A stretch of 64,000 bases of DNA from Limnephilus marmoratus (GCA_917880885.1 OU862923.1:28473770-28537769), one strand, 5' to 3'; counted from the stretch's first letter, positions 21,955 through 33,700 are shown. The notes: generated by a model not told the origin, from the sequence alone. Numbers and translations: made by a program.

Positions 21955-22140
21955 TACCTACAATGACCGGTCAGTGGTTGAGTGGGCATAGCGCTTGGGT
22001 CCCACGCGAACGTCGCGTGTTCGAAGTCCTCCGTCACAACACAAGCAACATTTTCGGCTTTCTGTGGTGGTAGTAGGAAATTTTCAAACATTGTAGGGTT
22101 ATGCGTAACCCGGGAATGTTTGTCTTTCTTTTAAATAAAA
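21955..22140 (+). mobile_element. tRNA-derived SINE, copy 1
   Basis: A box-like GGTCAGTGGTTGAGTGGGC and B box-like GCGTGTTCGAAGTCC, then a body with CACAACACAAGCAAC, TTTCTGTGGTGGTAGTAGG and GTAACCCGGGAATGTTTGTC, and an AT-rich tail. It matches 57767-57960 over its whole length but lacks CGGCTGGCCAAG after the B box. Pol III transcribed and LINE-mobilised by analogy with other SINEs. Confidence 0.75.
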
Positions 22141-22419
22141 AAATGTCTGAGATGTTGGATGGTGCTACGTGAAAGTTACTATAAGTAGGTACCTAAAACC
22201 TCCATTCAGGTAAATTTCATGTAACCTAGCGGTTGGGTTATTTGATTTTTTTAGACCCTAACCTAACCTAATACGTGCACTGATTATAGATGGGTAGGTA
22301 AGTCTTTCATTGTTTCCGATTTTACAATGCCTTCGGAAGTCAAAATTTCTTGATAACAGAACTTTTTCTTTTTTACATATGTACAATAGCTGACATTGAG
22401 GAGGTGGTAATCGTAATGT
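22141..22419. other. No recognised feature
   Basis: AT-rich. Contains a short CCTAACCTAACCTAA at about 22258-22272, too short to call a telomeric array. Confidence 0.4.
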
Positions 22420-22861
22420 AATAAAAAAAGAATGTTTTTTTTATCCCTAAACCATTCATCCGATTGCGATGAAACTTTGGTCATTTGACGTGACATGTCC
22501 GCATTGGTTTCTGTGTGAGCTCTGGAGATATGAAATTGTTTTCTGTATTATTCATCCAATTGCGATGAAACTTTGGCGAGTTGTTGTGCGAACGCCATCA
22601 AAGGATTCTCTATAAACTGGTGAGCTCTGGCGTTATGAAATTTGTATAAAAAATTTGCAATAAGTGGCGCGCGATTTGTTTGAGAAGGAATTTCATATAG
22701 TTTAGCGTCAGGAAGGGAGGGGAAGACGGATGGGGAACTCGAAAGTGAAATGGGACGGGGGAGGGGAACGGGGGCGGGAATGGGGATGCATGGGAAAGGA
22801 AACGCAGAGAAAAACAATTTCTTTCTTTGAGTAGCATTGCAACTTATGCCGGGTAGTCTAA
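22420..22861 (+). mobile_element. Helitron-like element, 3' portion with duplicated module
   Basis: Ends TTATGCCGGGTAGTCTAA before a host T. The module ATTGCGATGAAACTTTGG...GAGCTCTGG occurs twice (22453-22520 and 22560-22632). It shares TATGAAATTTGTATAAAAA and a purine-rich tract with 47229-47625, 58018-58467 and 62525-62970. The 5' boundary is not clear. Confidence 0.5.
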
Positions 22862-23636
22862 TTGATAATAAATAAACATTACATTTTTTTCGTCCTGCCA
22901 AATATCGACCAACAAAATATGCAGTCTCATGTTTAATTGTGTTTTAAAACCCTTATTTTACTCCAAGAGAACACTATAAAATAATGAACCGTCTCCAAAT
23001 TATCAACTCGAACATGTTATTATGAAAAAATGTCACAACAAATTCCAAGTGAATAATTTGAACAGGACAAAAAACCGTCCAGAAAAAAAAGAAGTTTAAA
23101 AATTTGATGTATCGATGCACCGGACCCCACTTCTCGTCGTAATCAGCTAATAGGCAGACTTTTTATGCTCCTGTTTATCAGTTGTAACCCACGCAGCTAA
23201 AAACAGTAGTCAGATGGAAGTCCTCAGGAGGTTGTATTGCTTCTGTGATAGGATCAGAGTTTGGTTGTCCTTTGTGCTTTGGGTGTAGGAAGAAGCTCAC
23301 ATTAATGATGGCTATTAATTATTTTTACAGAATGAAGCTTTAAATATTTTTAAAGTAGAGCTTTTATGCAGATAGGTGAAGTTCTCACGTCTTCAATATC
23401 AATGTATTTGTGGAGTGTAGGATTAGTCCTGTAGTCTCCTTCAACATATGTCTTTAGTATAGTTAGTTATACGCAGTTTGGTGATGTCTCAACTGGTGTC
23501 AGTAAAGTAGTACCTTAGAAGTGTCATCTATCGTTGTTTTAATGTGCGAACGGTTATTTTAATAGCCGAAAGCACACAGTAGATGGCTGAACTGCTGACC
23601 ACAGAATAATAACGAAATTTGGGAGGCGGGAATCGG
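22862..23636. other. No recognised feature
   Basis: AT-rich, unassigned. Somewhat GC-richer at 23120-23290 but with no convincing frame. Confidence 0.35.
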
Positions 23637-23684
23637 TGCCGCCGCCCCGGGAACCTTAAGTGGATAACCAACACCTCTGCCGTA
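23637..23684 (+). mobile_element. SINE-like poly(A) repeat, 5' part (split copy)
   Basis: GCCGCCCCGGGAACC through CAACACCTCTGCCGTA. The body continues at 24643 after a 958-bp insertion. Confidence 0.75.
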
Positions 23685-24642
23685 TTTACCGCTTGGATTT
23701 ATTTTTTATGATTTATGTGTTTTGTGTTTCTGTAATATGTTATTTCTTTTATTTTATTATATATTATAAGTTATATGTTATATTTTACATTTGCGTTATG
23801 TCATTTTGTTCATTATATTTTCAAAAATGTATATAATTGCTTTGCGATTTGCTGTGTTTATATTTACTATACTGCCTGTTAATTTATGCCATGTTCCTAG
23901 TTTTGTTTTGTTTGTCTTTAACTATTTCAATGTTTTTTTAGATGAACTGAACTCCAAATTTTTATTTTTTTTTCCCTATCCCCGTATGGGGGTGTGCTGG
24001 ACCTCGTCCCTGCTTCATCTTTAGTTACATTATTAATTTTGCAGATCCTTCTCAAATCTATCTGCGCCTCCCCCAATGACATGTGCAGGCTTAAGGTTTG
24101 ATCACACGACCTTGACTGTCCTTTGTCCTGCCTCTGACCACCCAACGCTGAATTTTCTTTTAGTCTTCGGGTATTTTACCCCAAATATTCAGTTAACATT
24201 CTTTGAGGCTTCACTGAGTGGTTGGCTAAGGGACACGGAAGCTAAGTGTAGTTTATGGTCAGACCGAAAGCCATTTACATTTTTTGTTGGTACTTGCCAA
24301 TTGATTTGAGATTTATTGTATTTCTTATGTTTTCTATTTTATACAGGTGCTTGCAGGTTTTTGTCAGATGCAATGCCGCGTCATGGAGTCTCATGAATGA
24401 GTTTTTCTTTTGCCCTGTTTAATTTATCTTTGTCTTACTAACCTATTTTTTTGCATTTTGTTTTTCCTGTTAAGCACTTGCATACTGCTTACTAACAACG
24501 TATACATGGACACTGGAAGTCTAGATTCGTTCAAAATAAATAAATGTAGCTTCGTTTAATCAAAAAATTAGAATCTTGCGAGAGCATTGAAGGAGTAACC
24601 ATCAGTTACTTATACCAAGGCGGGTAAGAGGTGGATTACCTC
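23685..24642. mobile_element. 958-bp insertion of unknown class with 13-bp target duplication
   Basis: CACCTCTGCCGTA lies on both sides (23672-23684 and 24643-24655), and removal restores the SINE consensus seen at 160 and 27540. The insert has no inverted ends I can see and contains AAAATAAATAAATG near 24537. Frames of up to 77 codons inside are not recognised. A 13-bp duplication favours a LINE-mediated insertion over a cut-and-paste one. Confidence 0.6.
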
Positions 24643-24901
24643 CACCTCTGCCGTAGGTCACCCCAAGTGGTTCGCTACCCGGATTCATGGGGTGAGGTTT
24701 GTCTAGGTCTTGAAGGCGGATGACCAGGACACACTGAACCCCAGATTCCTACCCACCCCTTAAACCCTTTTCCTTCCCAGAACTCTCCTCTCCTTCCTTT
24801 CCCTAAAAGAAACCCTCCACACAGCATCCCCAAAGATGACATAGGCCCTGAAGGAAATTATTTTCCTCATGGCCTCCTGTGTGGAGCTCATGTAAAAAAA
24901 A
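24643..24901 (+). mobile_element. SINE-like poly(A) repeat, 3' part (split copy)
   Basis: Resumes at CACCTCTGCCGTAGGTCACC and runs to an A-rich tail after CTCCTGTGTGGAGCTC. The middle segment present in 270-400 of the first copy is missing here. Confidence 0.75.
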
Positions 24902-25116
24902 ATAATAACTTACAGCTTCCTATACAAAGGACGTCTAGTCTAGTTAAATAGAAATTTTACCTAAACATTACTATAAACGTAAATAAAGCCTCATCTAATC
25001 TCAAAGTACCTCGATTTTATTTGGAAGTTTCCGATCATAATTCAACTAATCTTAATCTTAATCACTGGGATTAGAGAAAACTTTACCATATTATATGAAT
25101 CAGCGATTATTTAGAT

Positions 25117-25972
25117 CAGCGTTTCCCAAAAGGTGTTCCGCGGAACCCTGGGGTTCCGTAGAAGCATCACAAGGGTTCCGCGTTCCGTCCGGATTGTCGC
25201 AAGGATCATTGCAAGGAAGAAACACAAATACTTTTACGGTAAACGACAAAATCTCTTCTCTTAGAAAGAAACTTGTCTTCCGGATAGAATGTTTTGAACA
25301 GAAACAGTACCAATTTTTTTCTCTTTTAAACGAGTTTCTGGAAAAAAGAGTTGCAAGTAACCTCAGATATTGAAAATGCATTTACGAACATTTGATGGCC
25401 CTCAACAAATTTCTGGAAGAGTATTTTCCTGAAAAAAACCTGCAGGACATTGACTGGATACAGAATCCATTCCTAGTTCACAGGAAACGTACAGCAACAG
25501 AGTACGAGACTTTGATAGATATCTAATGTTCTTCTTCGTTACAACAAAAGTTTAATTCAGAAAAACTAATCTGGATGAGTTTTGGATTGGACTTAAAAAC
25601 GAATATCCAGAAGTCGTCGAGAAGGCTATCACAGTTTTGTTACCTTTTGTGACCACTTACCGGTGTGAAACTGGTTTTTAGGCTTACGCTTACACAAAAA
25701 ACAAATACAGAAACAGACGGATGCAGCTCCAGATCTTCGTATTCAGCTATCTGACGCAAAGCCTGATTTCAATGCTATTTTAACAAAAAAATTAAAAAGA
25801 TATCACTCTTCACATTAATGTAAGTTTTACACAAAACTTTAGATCTTTCTTTTCAAGGTAAACACGAAAGTATTCAAACTACGAGTTTATCTTTTCCTTA
25901 TAAAAATAGGGTTCCGCCTAGAAAAGTATGATCGATAAGGGTTCCGGGGCGAAAAAAAATTGGGAAACGCTG
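25117..25972 (+). mobile_element. hAT DNA transposon, deletion derivative, perfect 8-bp duplication
   Basis: Inverted ends CAGCGTTTCCCAAA and TTGGGAAACGCTG, with GGGTTCCG-rich subterminal repeats on both sides. ATTTAGAT flanks the element exactly (25109-25116 and 25973-25980) and fits nTnnnnAn. The interior keeps the C-terminal end of a transposase. At 856 bp it is much shorter than an autonomous hAT, so it is an internal deletion product. Confidence 0.9.
25230..25800 (+). pseudogene. hAT transposase (ZBED5-like group), C-terminal remnant
   Basis: In three frames one reads, in order, LNEFLEKR, LNKFLEEYFPEKNLQDIDW with IQNPF, then EFWIGLKNEYPEVVEKA, LLPFVTTYRCETGF, a stop, and TKNKYRNR. The IQNPF, FW..LKNEYP and TTY.CE.GF blocks match the C-terminal part of hAT transposases, including the dimerisation region, of the type domesticated in ZBED5/SCAND3-like proteins. 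Frameshifts and stops break it, and the N-terminal zinc finger and most of the catalytic core are missing. Confidence 0.75.
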
Positions 25973-26106
25973 ATTTAGATCGTTTAACGTTGTTATTAAG
26001 TATCATATTTTAACAGTCTTTTTATGCGAATCCGCACAAGAGTTTAAACAACTGCTCCCTACGAAACAAAATCTGTGTGAATATGGCATCCCCAGTTGGG
26101 ATAAGG

Positions 26107-26925
26107 TAAGAAATACAATTCGATCGTCCAGTTGATTAATCAGACATCTCCGAATACTAAGTTTTGAGATAATTAGGAAAGCATATTCGAATGCTCACCA
26201 TAAATCAAAAATCCTACAAGGGTCTGTATTTTACAAATTAAATGTGCTATAAAATAACACCGGGATGCATAACGGTCCGATACAATTAGTTTGAAGTTGA
26301 AAATTTCTACTATTAAACTTAGAAAACATTTTATGGTTTATTTCACTTTTTATTTATTTATTTATCGCCCAAAGGGCTTTTACATGTTTGGTAGTACAAT
26401 TAATTCATAACAGATGATTTTTAAACAGATAAAGAAATAATAAAAATAAAATTAGATAAAAAAGCACACAAGTCATAAAAATACAAAAATACAGCTATAT
26501 TACAGCTAAATATAGCTATTCATAGGCTTACAAAAATACAGATATGTTTAGGAATAAGTTTTTTACAAGATCAACAAAATTCGCCAAGTTTATGTTAAAT
26601 ATTTCAACATCACCTAAGTACTGATTTCCCATAGTGTGAAATCGTTGTATCGGAGAGTGGGCAATGTAGTTCCGCTTATGAATGCTACAGTAAAATAGTG
26701 TATTTTGTCGTGTAGTTCGCAACAGTCAAATTTAGAGTTAAGTATTTTGAATAAAAATGTTAAGTCTTCAAATTTTTGTGCATTATAATTGATTTCGTGG
26801 TATTTATGAGTAAACTTAGTTTTTTACAGATAAAGGGTACTCTTTTACTCTTATAACTGCATTCTCAACTGAAATTTAAAATATTCAGAGATGTCTGACT
26901 AATCAACTGGACGATCGACATATTT
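26107..26925. mobile_element. TIR-bounded insertion carrying a LINE end
   Basis: CGATCGTCCAGTTGATTA (26121 on) is mirrored at 26900-26917 and the match extends through CAGACATCTC, an inverted repeat of about 37 bp with 3 mismatches. GATAAGG lies on both outer sides (26100-26106, 26926-26932), a likely target duplication. The superfamily is uncertain. Confidence 0.6.
26345..26750 (-). pseudogene. Non-LTR retrotransposon 3' end with (TAAA)n tail
   Basis: On the minus strand a frame with TRQNTLFYCSIHKRNYIAHS followed by PIQRFHTMGNQY resembles the extreme C-terminus of jockey-like pol proteins. It is followed by the 3' tail GTAAAAGCCCTTTGGGCG and (TAAA)n at 26347-26386. The reverse transcriptase domain is absent. 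Confidence 0.6.
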
Positions 26926-27162
26926 GATAAGGCTGAAGGTTGTGCTTGGGCAGGGGAAAAAGATGGTGAAGAGGAAGATAGAGAAGTTGGAGAAGTAGGG
27001 TAAGTAGGTACACGGCTATTCACATCTGGTCGCTGAATGCAACATCTATTGCCATTTCAAGCAAAGTTGTCTTTCAACAGGGTTGCGCGCAATACATATC
27101 GTATGTGCATTTTATCCGATTTTCCTACGTCTTTACGCTAGATAATCGTACATCAAGCCTTT

Positions 27163-27605
27163 TTTACATATTAGCTCCTCACAGGAGGCCCCGAGAAAAA
27201 CAGTTCGCCTCAGGGCCTATGTCATCTTTAAGGATTCTGTGTGGGTCTTTTTAGGAAAGAAAGGAGAGGAAGTTCTGGAAAGGAAAGGGGTATTAAGGAT
27301 GGGTAGGAGTCTGGGGGTCAGCGTGTCCAGGAGAGACGGACATATATCCAACCCTCCCACTGAGGTGTAAGGCGATGTTCCGAGAGAGTACGGCTGGAGA
27401 AGTCAAAGGGACTCCCTCAACCACTCTCTCCCGAACCGGACTGCCATGCAGCTGGCATCCGCCGCCAAGACCCGGTAAACCTCACCCCATGAACCCGGAC
27501 ACCCCTACTAAGTCACCAAACGTAGCGAACCACTTGGGGTGACCTATGGCAGAGGTGTTGGTTATCCAATAAATGGTTCCAGGGGCGGCGGTACCCAAAC
27601 CCGCC
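27163..27605 (-). mobile_element. SINE-like poly(A) repeat, near-full minus copy
   Basis: From the T-run at 27163 through CTCAGGGCCTATGTCATC and CACTTGGGGTGACC to CCAGGGGCGGCGGTACC. It follows the first copy almost end to end, including the CTGGAGAAGTCAAAGG segment. Confidence 0.75.
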
Positions 27606-27904
27606 TCCCAAATGGAACCTTACAACTGTTCCTACGAAGAGCGGAAATAACACAAAGATTTTCAATTATTTATCAGGAAATATTTAAATAATTAAACAGC
27701 GAACCATTAATCCTCCATTGTCAGGGCGTGGGCGTATAAGATCTGTCCACGATTCTGCCATTACCGCACTGCAACAAAACTAACTGATATCTATTTCCTC
27801 ATCGGGACACTTCACGAGTCACGACCGAGAAAAACTGTTAAAAGCTTTATTAAATGCTCTTTCAAACAATCATTCGTTGGTTTATGTTTTATGGTTCCAA
27901 TATT
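27606..27904. other. No recognised feature
   Basis: Unassigned sequence. Confidence 0.3.
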
Positions 27905-27998
27905 CCATGAGAGGGGGGAGGGGGGAGGGGGGGAGGTGGAGGAGGCGGAATGGGAACCCCTCTCACACCATGCGAGCGAAGCCGCGGGAAAAAGCTAG
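27905..27998 (+). mobile_element. Helitron-like 3' end
   Basis: A purine-rich tract of GGGGGAGG units, then GCGAGCGAAGCCGCGGG and AAAGCTAG before a host T. This is the 3' terminus style of the Helitrons here. The 5' part is not seen. Confidence 0.45.
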
Positions 27999-28696
27999 TT
28001 TCTTTAATAAAAATGAATAAAAAATTGCGATATTAAATATTTATAACTTGTTCTAAGTTATATAATTTAATTCTTCGTATATTTTTATTATTATTATTAT
28101 CAAGAATACCATGTTAAATTTCAATCTCTAAATTTCACCCGCTATAACACAGGGACACCCTTTATAGCATGGCGGGTGAAATAATACTAAAAAATGTAAG
28201 AAATTAACAATGTGTTTGTATGATTTAAAAAAATTTCTACTCAGTTCTTAGATACACCCAAGAATCCAAATCCCTTTGGATGCCGGATAGTAAAACTAGC
28301 ATTACATGAAACCAAAAGTCTCCATGATTTATTATAAAAATATTATCAACAGTGTGTTATCCTCATTAAGTGTATTCATTTTATAATGCGCTTATTGTGT
28401 TTGAAATCGCTTGTCGATAACGGAATAGATGTCCGTGTCAGACAAAATGTCATCCCGGCTACCGGCGATAGGTGGCCAAAAATGTCACATGTCACAAGTG
28501 GTTGTCGCCTCGATGACTCTTCCCGGGACCCGAAACTGTTACGGTCAGACTGTGCAGCAGAGGCGTGCATTCCAATTAGGCACATAAGCACTGCCTATCC
28601 TACATTACGCACAAAATATGTAAATAGTATCCAAATTTATGAAATTATTGCAAGAAATCAAACTGCAAGTAGGTACCAACACCAACCGCACCACTA
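27999..28696. other. Unassigned; one GC-richer 104-codon frame
   Basis: 28386-28700 (+) is open for 104 codons and less AT-rich than the flanks, with DNGIDVRVRQNVIPATGDRW. The complementary strand is open for 71 codons in the same place. No family recognised and no clear splice sites, so I do not call a gene. Confidence 0.3.
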
Positions 28697-29421
28697 TTAA
28701 GATGAAGCCATACTAAATAATGCAAAATCATACAAAATCACATGTTTTTGTTTTGAAAATTATAGATGCTTCAATTAAATACTGTGTAGAAAATACCTTG
28801 GCCCTTAAAAATGTCGGTCATTTTTTTAATAAGTCTTTTAATAAGCCTTTAAAAAAATAAAGTATAAGGTCTATAAAAAGCACTTCAAAGTCCAAACTCT
28901 CCTATTTATAAACCCCTTTCCAATTTGGTTTTATTGTATAATGTGGCAAATTTAGTTTCTTTTATAATAATTGCAAAAAAATGATATTGACGCCCGAACT
29001 TCACAAAATAAAATAAAATATTCATTTTCTCGTTGTTATTTTTGACATCAATCAATACGGCCCGCACTCTACGAATTTGGATTCTTGAAGTGACCCTTAT
29101 GGCACGGGCACAAGAACCATGCACTAGGCAACACCGATTTCGTATCAGTCACGCCCCAACCGGCGCGGGAGACAATCGTGTGACTCCACGTTGCTTAGTT
29201 TCGTGAAATCAATTTTAAATTTCAGTTTTCTTACAATAAACAATGCGTAAAACAGGAATTAATATTTTTTACAGGCCTTTACGATATCAACCTGTAAAAT
29301 AAAATTCTCAAATTCCTTTTCCAACCTTTCCAAAAGCTTTTTCTCAAGTATTTTTAAACTCCTCCCATAAAGGGCATAAATTCCGATTTCGATTTTTTCC
29401 TGAACTATTGGATCGCCTTAA
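28697..29421 (-). mobile_element. TTAA-flanked element, core type B, full length
   Basis: TTAAGATGAAGCCATAC (28697) to GGATCGCCTTAA (29421), TTAA on both sides, 725 bp. The most complete type B copy. Core CATGCACTAGGCAACACC and CTTATGGCACGGGCACAAG. Confidence 0.8.
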
Positions 29422-29655
29422 AACTACCCCCTAGTCCTGGACCCATTCGGTATTGGGCCAATCAAGCTACTTTAGCGTTGACCAATAAAAACCATATTCA
29501 GTAGCCAACAACAATGATTTGTTATTTCGCAAGTACGTTTTTACAGAACGAAGCGACGCGAAGAGCAAAGCGACAATACGACGCGCTTTCGTTCCTTCTG
29601 CGAATCGCGGAAGGGTGAAATTCGCAGTTGGGTAACGCCTCTTTTACTTTCCTGA

Positions 29656-30028
29656 AAAAGAATATCGCTAAAGTTCATGTTTTATTTTTTTTTTGTGAAG
29701 TTCAGATACAAATATTAACATGTTTTCCGATTATTTTTTAAGAAAGTTGATTTGCTACTTTATTCAATAAAACCATATCCAAAAGGGGTTTTTAAATAAG
29801 ATATTTTTTCACTTCAAAGCATTTTCTTATAGGCCGGATACTTTATTTTTTTCTAGGTTTATTAAAAGACTTATCAAAAAATTACGCGATGTTTTCAAAG
29901 GCCAAGAGGTGTGTTCTACTAGCAGTATTTAATTTCAGCATCTGTAATATTTCTAAGCGATCAAATTTTCAAATCAAAATCACATGATTTTGAATTATTT
30001 TGCATTATTTCGCATGACTTCATCTTAA
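29656..30028 (+). mobile_element. TTAA-flanked element, 3' half
   Basis: Diverged right half of the family (AATAAAACCATATCC, AAGGCCAAG, GTTCTACTAGCAGTATTTAA) ending GACTTCATCTTAA. The segment before it (29520-29650), with GAAGCGACGCGAAGAGCAAAG, is CpG-rich and may be a third, highly diverged core, but this is not certain. Confidence 0.55.
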
Positions 30029-30317
30029 GTGTAATAGGCAGGAACTAAGTTTGCAAAATGACGTGATTTTCAAGTGTTCACTGTATTCTACACAAAAAAT
30101 GTACATATGTGTTGCGCATTCAAGAAACCATTTTAGATACAAATAATAATATACCGCCCCTGCCAAATGCGGCAATCGGTCCATCTCTTGGTGCTTCTAG
30201 TAGGTCCTAATTAGTATAACTAACGAAATAATGATTGTATTGTATTATGTTGGAATAGTTGGAATCCTTTCACGACGTGTCCAGTAATTGTCTTGTAATA
30301 TGCATAATATGGATTTT

Positions 30318-30580
30318 GGCGCAGACGTTATAACAATGAGCTCTATACTTTGTTTAAGGAGCTAAACGTCGCGAAATTTATAAAACTGGGAAGACTTCAG
30401 TGGCTGGGTCATGTGGAGAGAATGACCGAGCATCAAGCACCAAAGTCCCTGCTGAACTCAAGACCAATAGACCGAAGGAGCCTGGGAAGACCAAGACTAA
30501 GATGGAGCGACAACGTCCTCAAAGACATATCTATCTTGGAGCTTCTAAACTGGAGAGAGCTGGCACAAAACCGATTTTTA
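30318..30580 (+). pseudogene. Non-LTR endonuclease-reverse transcriptase, C-terminal fragment (family 1)
   Basis: Frame with FKELNVAKFIKLGRLQWLGH, VERMTEHQAPKS, SLGRPRLRWSDNVLKD and LLNWRELAQNR, nearly identical to 5942-6233 and 56893-57150. It breaks off after ELAQNR into unrelated AT-rich sequence, so both the 5' part and the true 3' end are missing. Confidence 0.75.
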
Positions 30581-30913
30581 TTTATAATAATTAATTAATA
30601 CGGTAATTTTTCATTTAATTTCAATGAATGTTCTGATATCCTGATCAAAAGCGCTGGGCACGCCACTGATCTGCAGTACCTACTGCCTACTGCCTACCAG
30701 GAGTACAAGCTGGAGAGTTAGTAGGTAGAGGATACTGGTAAGATAAATAAGAGATAATTACTATCGAGATGATGTATCAAAGCGATGTTGAAATAAAAAT
30801 TACGCCTTTTGTGGCAGGAATTTTATGAATATACTTTGGGAAGCATAAATATTATTACGTTGGTTATTTTAAACCTAAACGTAAGCAATCACTTTGTGGT
30901 TTGATGTAGGTAA

Positions 30914-31053
30914 GGGAACGTACCCATACTACGTGACCAAATTTTCGCAATTTACTTGAAAAGAATATACGAAGTGGCCCAAATTTATCTCACCAAGGGG
31001 GGGAGGGGTCTAGATTGGAAGAAAAACTGCTAACGTAATTAATGTATGCCCCC
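30914..31053. mobile_element. Harbinger-like MITE with two different ends
   Basis: The left end GGGAACGTACCCATACTACG belongs to the family of 60309-60473. The right end GTAATTAATGTATGCCCCC resembles the GGGG..C..CATTAAT families. TAA flanks both sides. A G-run (30999-31013) lies inside. Confidence 0.55.
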
Positions 31054-31796
31054 TAAGGGTGATTTTCTTCATTCCCAGTGATAGTGATTACTTGAAGTAT
31101 GTTCGGGAAAACTCAAATAAAGATCGAGGTTCGTTGAGAATACCTACTAGTTGCTTTATACCAATTAATATTTAACTGGGCAATTAGATGCTCTAAGTTC
31201 TAAGTAATTCTGAACTGGTGAACCCGACAGTGCAAGAACCCATCGTGTATAATCGGCTATTTCCGTAACCGTTGGTGCGTTACATACGAACGGCTGTAGT
31301 TTACACTCTTCTAAGAGACTACTTAACTGACAACTGTTGAAAAAACTCAAAACTAGATACATATAACTATCTGTACTAACGACATCTGTTAAAGGCTTAC
31401 TACAAATATTATCCTATATACCATAAGAATCATTTAATAAAATTTTGATCAATCGGTGAACGCATTTAGCTATAAAAGATCATTTGGCTCGGCCTATTTC
31501 AGAATATCGCCAGACATATATTCCCATTGAGAATGTACGGCGAGCGATATGCCGAAATAAGCCAAGCCAAATTATCTTTTATAGCTGTGTGTGACACATG
31601 CATCAAGGTTCCACAATTTGTAATACATACTTTTCTAATTTATTTAAGTTGTGTTAGACTAGCACTATCAGCAACAAAATTATTTTGGGAAATCAAGGCA
31701 AATAAAAAAACACACATTTTTACATACTTAGTGTAATTAGGTAGAGTAAATTTATTGCAGTTATTATTCAACTGGATGTTAACATTCCGCTGTTGG
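31054..31796. other. No recognised gene
   Basis: Contains a loose inverted pair: ATAAAAGATCATTTGGCTCG (about 31472) and CCAAATTATCTTTTATAGC (about 31566), with TATTTCAGAATATCGCC and GGCGAGCGATATGCCGAAATA between them. This is a decayed palindrome of about 120 bp. Confidence 0.4.
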
Positions 31797-33518
31797 CAGT
31801 ACCGGATTATCCCTAAGGCAGAGTAGGCAACTGCCTAGGGGCCCCGCATCGGCTAGGGGCCCCGCGTCCCGGGAAAAAATGACTTGCTTCAATTAGTGAG
31901 CAACAAAGTTTCGGAAAAAGTCAGCTTTCAAGATGTTTTTTTATTTTATTTTTATTAGGAACATTTACATTTACAGGTTAATAACATTAGGAACACGTAT
32001 TAAAGAAAACAACAAATTATAATAATTAGGTTATAACCCAATAAATAACTAATGTTCACATCATGCACAAATAATAAATAAAAAGTCTATAATTAAAACG
32101 AATATGTAAACATACGTGAATTTTATTTTTCTTTCCTTCTATTTGTTAATAATAATAATAATAATATTTGGATGATTTATATAGCGCCGTTTTTGTGAAA
32201 AATCACCTCAAGGGCGCTGTACAAACTTATAATACATTTCTAAAATCTAAAAAACTACAAGCTAGACAAACAATTAAAAACAACTTATGGCTAAAAATTG
32301 CATACGCCGGTTCATTGATCACCGATACGAAAATATATGTACAATATTTTGATCAATGAACGCGATGCTGCCTAAAATTTAAGAGCGTTTAACCAGCCAG
32401 CGGACGAAAATCCACATTTCGTCGAAAGTTGTTATTCCGATCGTGCAGGGCGGTTACAATGAGAAAGATTAATTATTCTCCGTACCAGCTTTTTAAAATT
32501 ATAACTCAATATCGAATTTATTTCAATCCAAATTAGCTTTAATTTATACCTTCATCCAAAAATGCTGAAAGGCGTGATGATAAAACTATTAAAATAGTGT
32601 ACTTTTTGTAGTTATTTTTTGATTATAAGTATTTATCATTTTTCAATAATGTCTAAATTTAATAAAAATGTTAAAAAAAATCTGAAATATATTAGTTTGT
32701 AAGTGCGCAAATAAATACACAAATGGACCAATTTTCGTCAAGAAACACATGTACGTACATATTTTTTAATGATTTTGTTGAAACTAAAATTAAAATTCTA
32801 AAACATGCGTTTGCTAGATAATGTATTGATTTATTTTACTGCATGATTATATTATTTGAAATGGGTGTGGTATAATACAAAATCTTTTTTGAAAATTTAA
32901 CAAATCTGCCAACGACCTATGGAATAACCTTATTATACTAAAAATTAAAAAAATTCTAAAAATTTATTATATAACTTCACTAGATAAAAGAACAATCTTT
33001 CGAAATCCATTTATAATTTTTTGTGGAAAAGAGTCAATACGTCTAAAAACTTTTTTGAAAATGACGTATTTCCGGCTTTCTCTGGTAATGCCCTCTTAAT
33101 GAAAACAGGACCATACTTACCTTGTTACAACATTACTTAGTATCTGAAGTGATTGAAGGTGCCGTGTGTGGTTTATATTGGCATTTATTTCATTTTATTT
33201 TTAATTATACATACCTACATATGTTTAAAATATAAATGTTGTACAAGCTTCAGTACGCACTACCTACCTATCTGCTTGGGAAAATAAAAGTGAGGGCCGG
33301 TCGCTTGAAACGCTGTACCATCGTTAGTTTTGCTCCGATTTACTTGAAATTTTGACACAGTACTCAATATACTGACATGTTTTTCATTCAGAAAAAATAT
33401 TAAAAGTTTTTAAACCTTACCCCCCCCCCCCCCCCCATCGCCCCGTTAGTCCGCCATTGTTAAAGGGGCCCCGAGACGTGCATTGCCTAGGGGCCCCGAC
33501 ATGGTTAATCCGGCCCTG
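31797..33518. mobile_element. hAT-like element of the CAGGGCCGGATTA type with LINE insertion
   Basis: The left end CAGTACCGGATTATCCCTA and the right end, read inward as CAGGGCCGGATTAACCATG, are followed on both sides by CCTAGGGGCCCCG motifs. Flanks GCTGTTGG (31789-31796) and ACTGTTGG (33519-33526) match at 7 of 8. A C-run lies at 33421-33436. The interior holds a LINE 3' end (32147-32500). No transposase recognised. Confidence 0.75.
32147..32500 (-). mobile_element. LINE 3' end with TAA-repeat tail, inside a hAT element
   Basis: The tract TTAATAATAATAATAAT, then TTTATATAGCGCCG, TTTTGTGAAAAATCACCTCA and AGGGCGCT, corresponds to the tail of the jockey-type copy at 11641-11700. The order implies a minus-strand insertion into the hAT element. 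Confidence 0.5.
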
Positions 33519-33700
33519 ACTGTTGGTATCATCAATATCAATCGTCGCACAACAACGCTATCAATAACATCTTCTTGAAAATACATTATGCCTTTTAATA
33601 AGGTCACTGGCATCTGCGAGTACCTACTACAAATCTTCCCGTAGTATACTATAACATAGACACAAGCAAATATAAGCATATACCTATCTATACAAATAAA

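Larger units (their letters stand above)
26085..27060 (+). repeat. Dispersed CCCCAATTGGGG-family repeat, split by an insertion
   Basis: The left part CATCCCCAGTTGGGATAAGG and the right part GGCTGAAGGTTGTGC...CATTTCAAGCAAAG follow the family order seen at 51805-51960. The two halves are separated by 26107-26925. Confidence 0.5.

Noticed and set aside
22256..22272. CCTAACCTAACCTAA as an interstitial telomeric (TTAGG)n array
   Set aside because: Only three units. Such short runs arise by chance and no array or telomeric retroelement adjoins it.
28386..28700. 104-codon plus-strand frame as a gene
   Set aside because: GC-richer but without recognisable motif, splice signal or promoter, and the opposite strand is also open in part. 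Described only as an unassigned segment.
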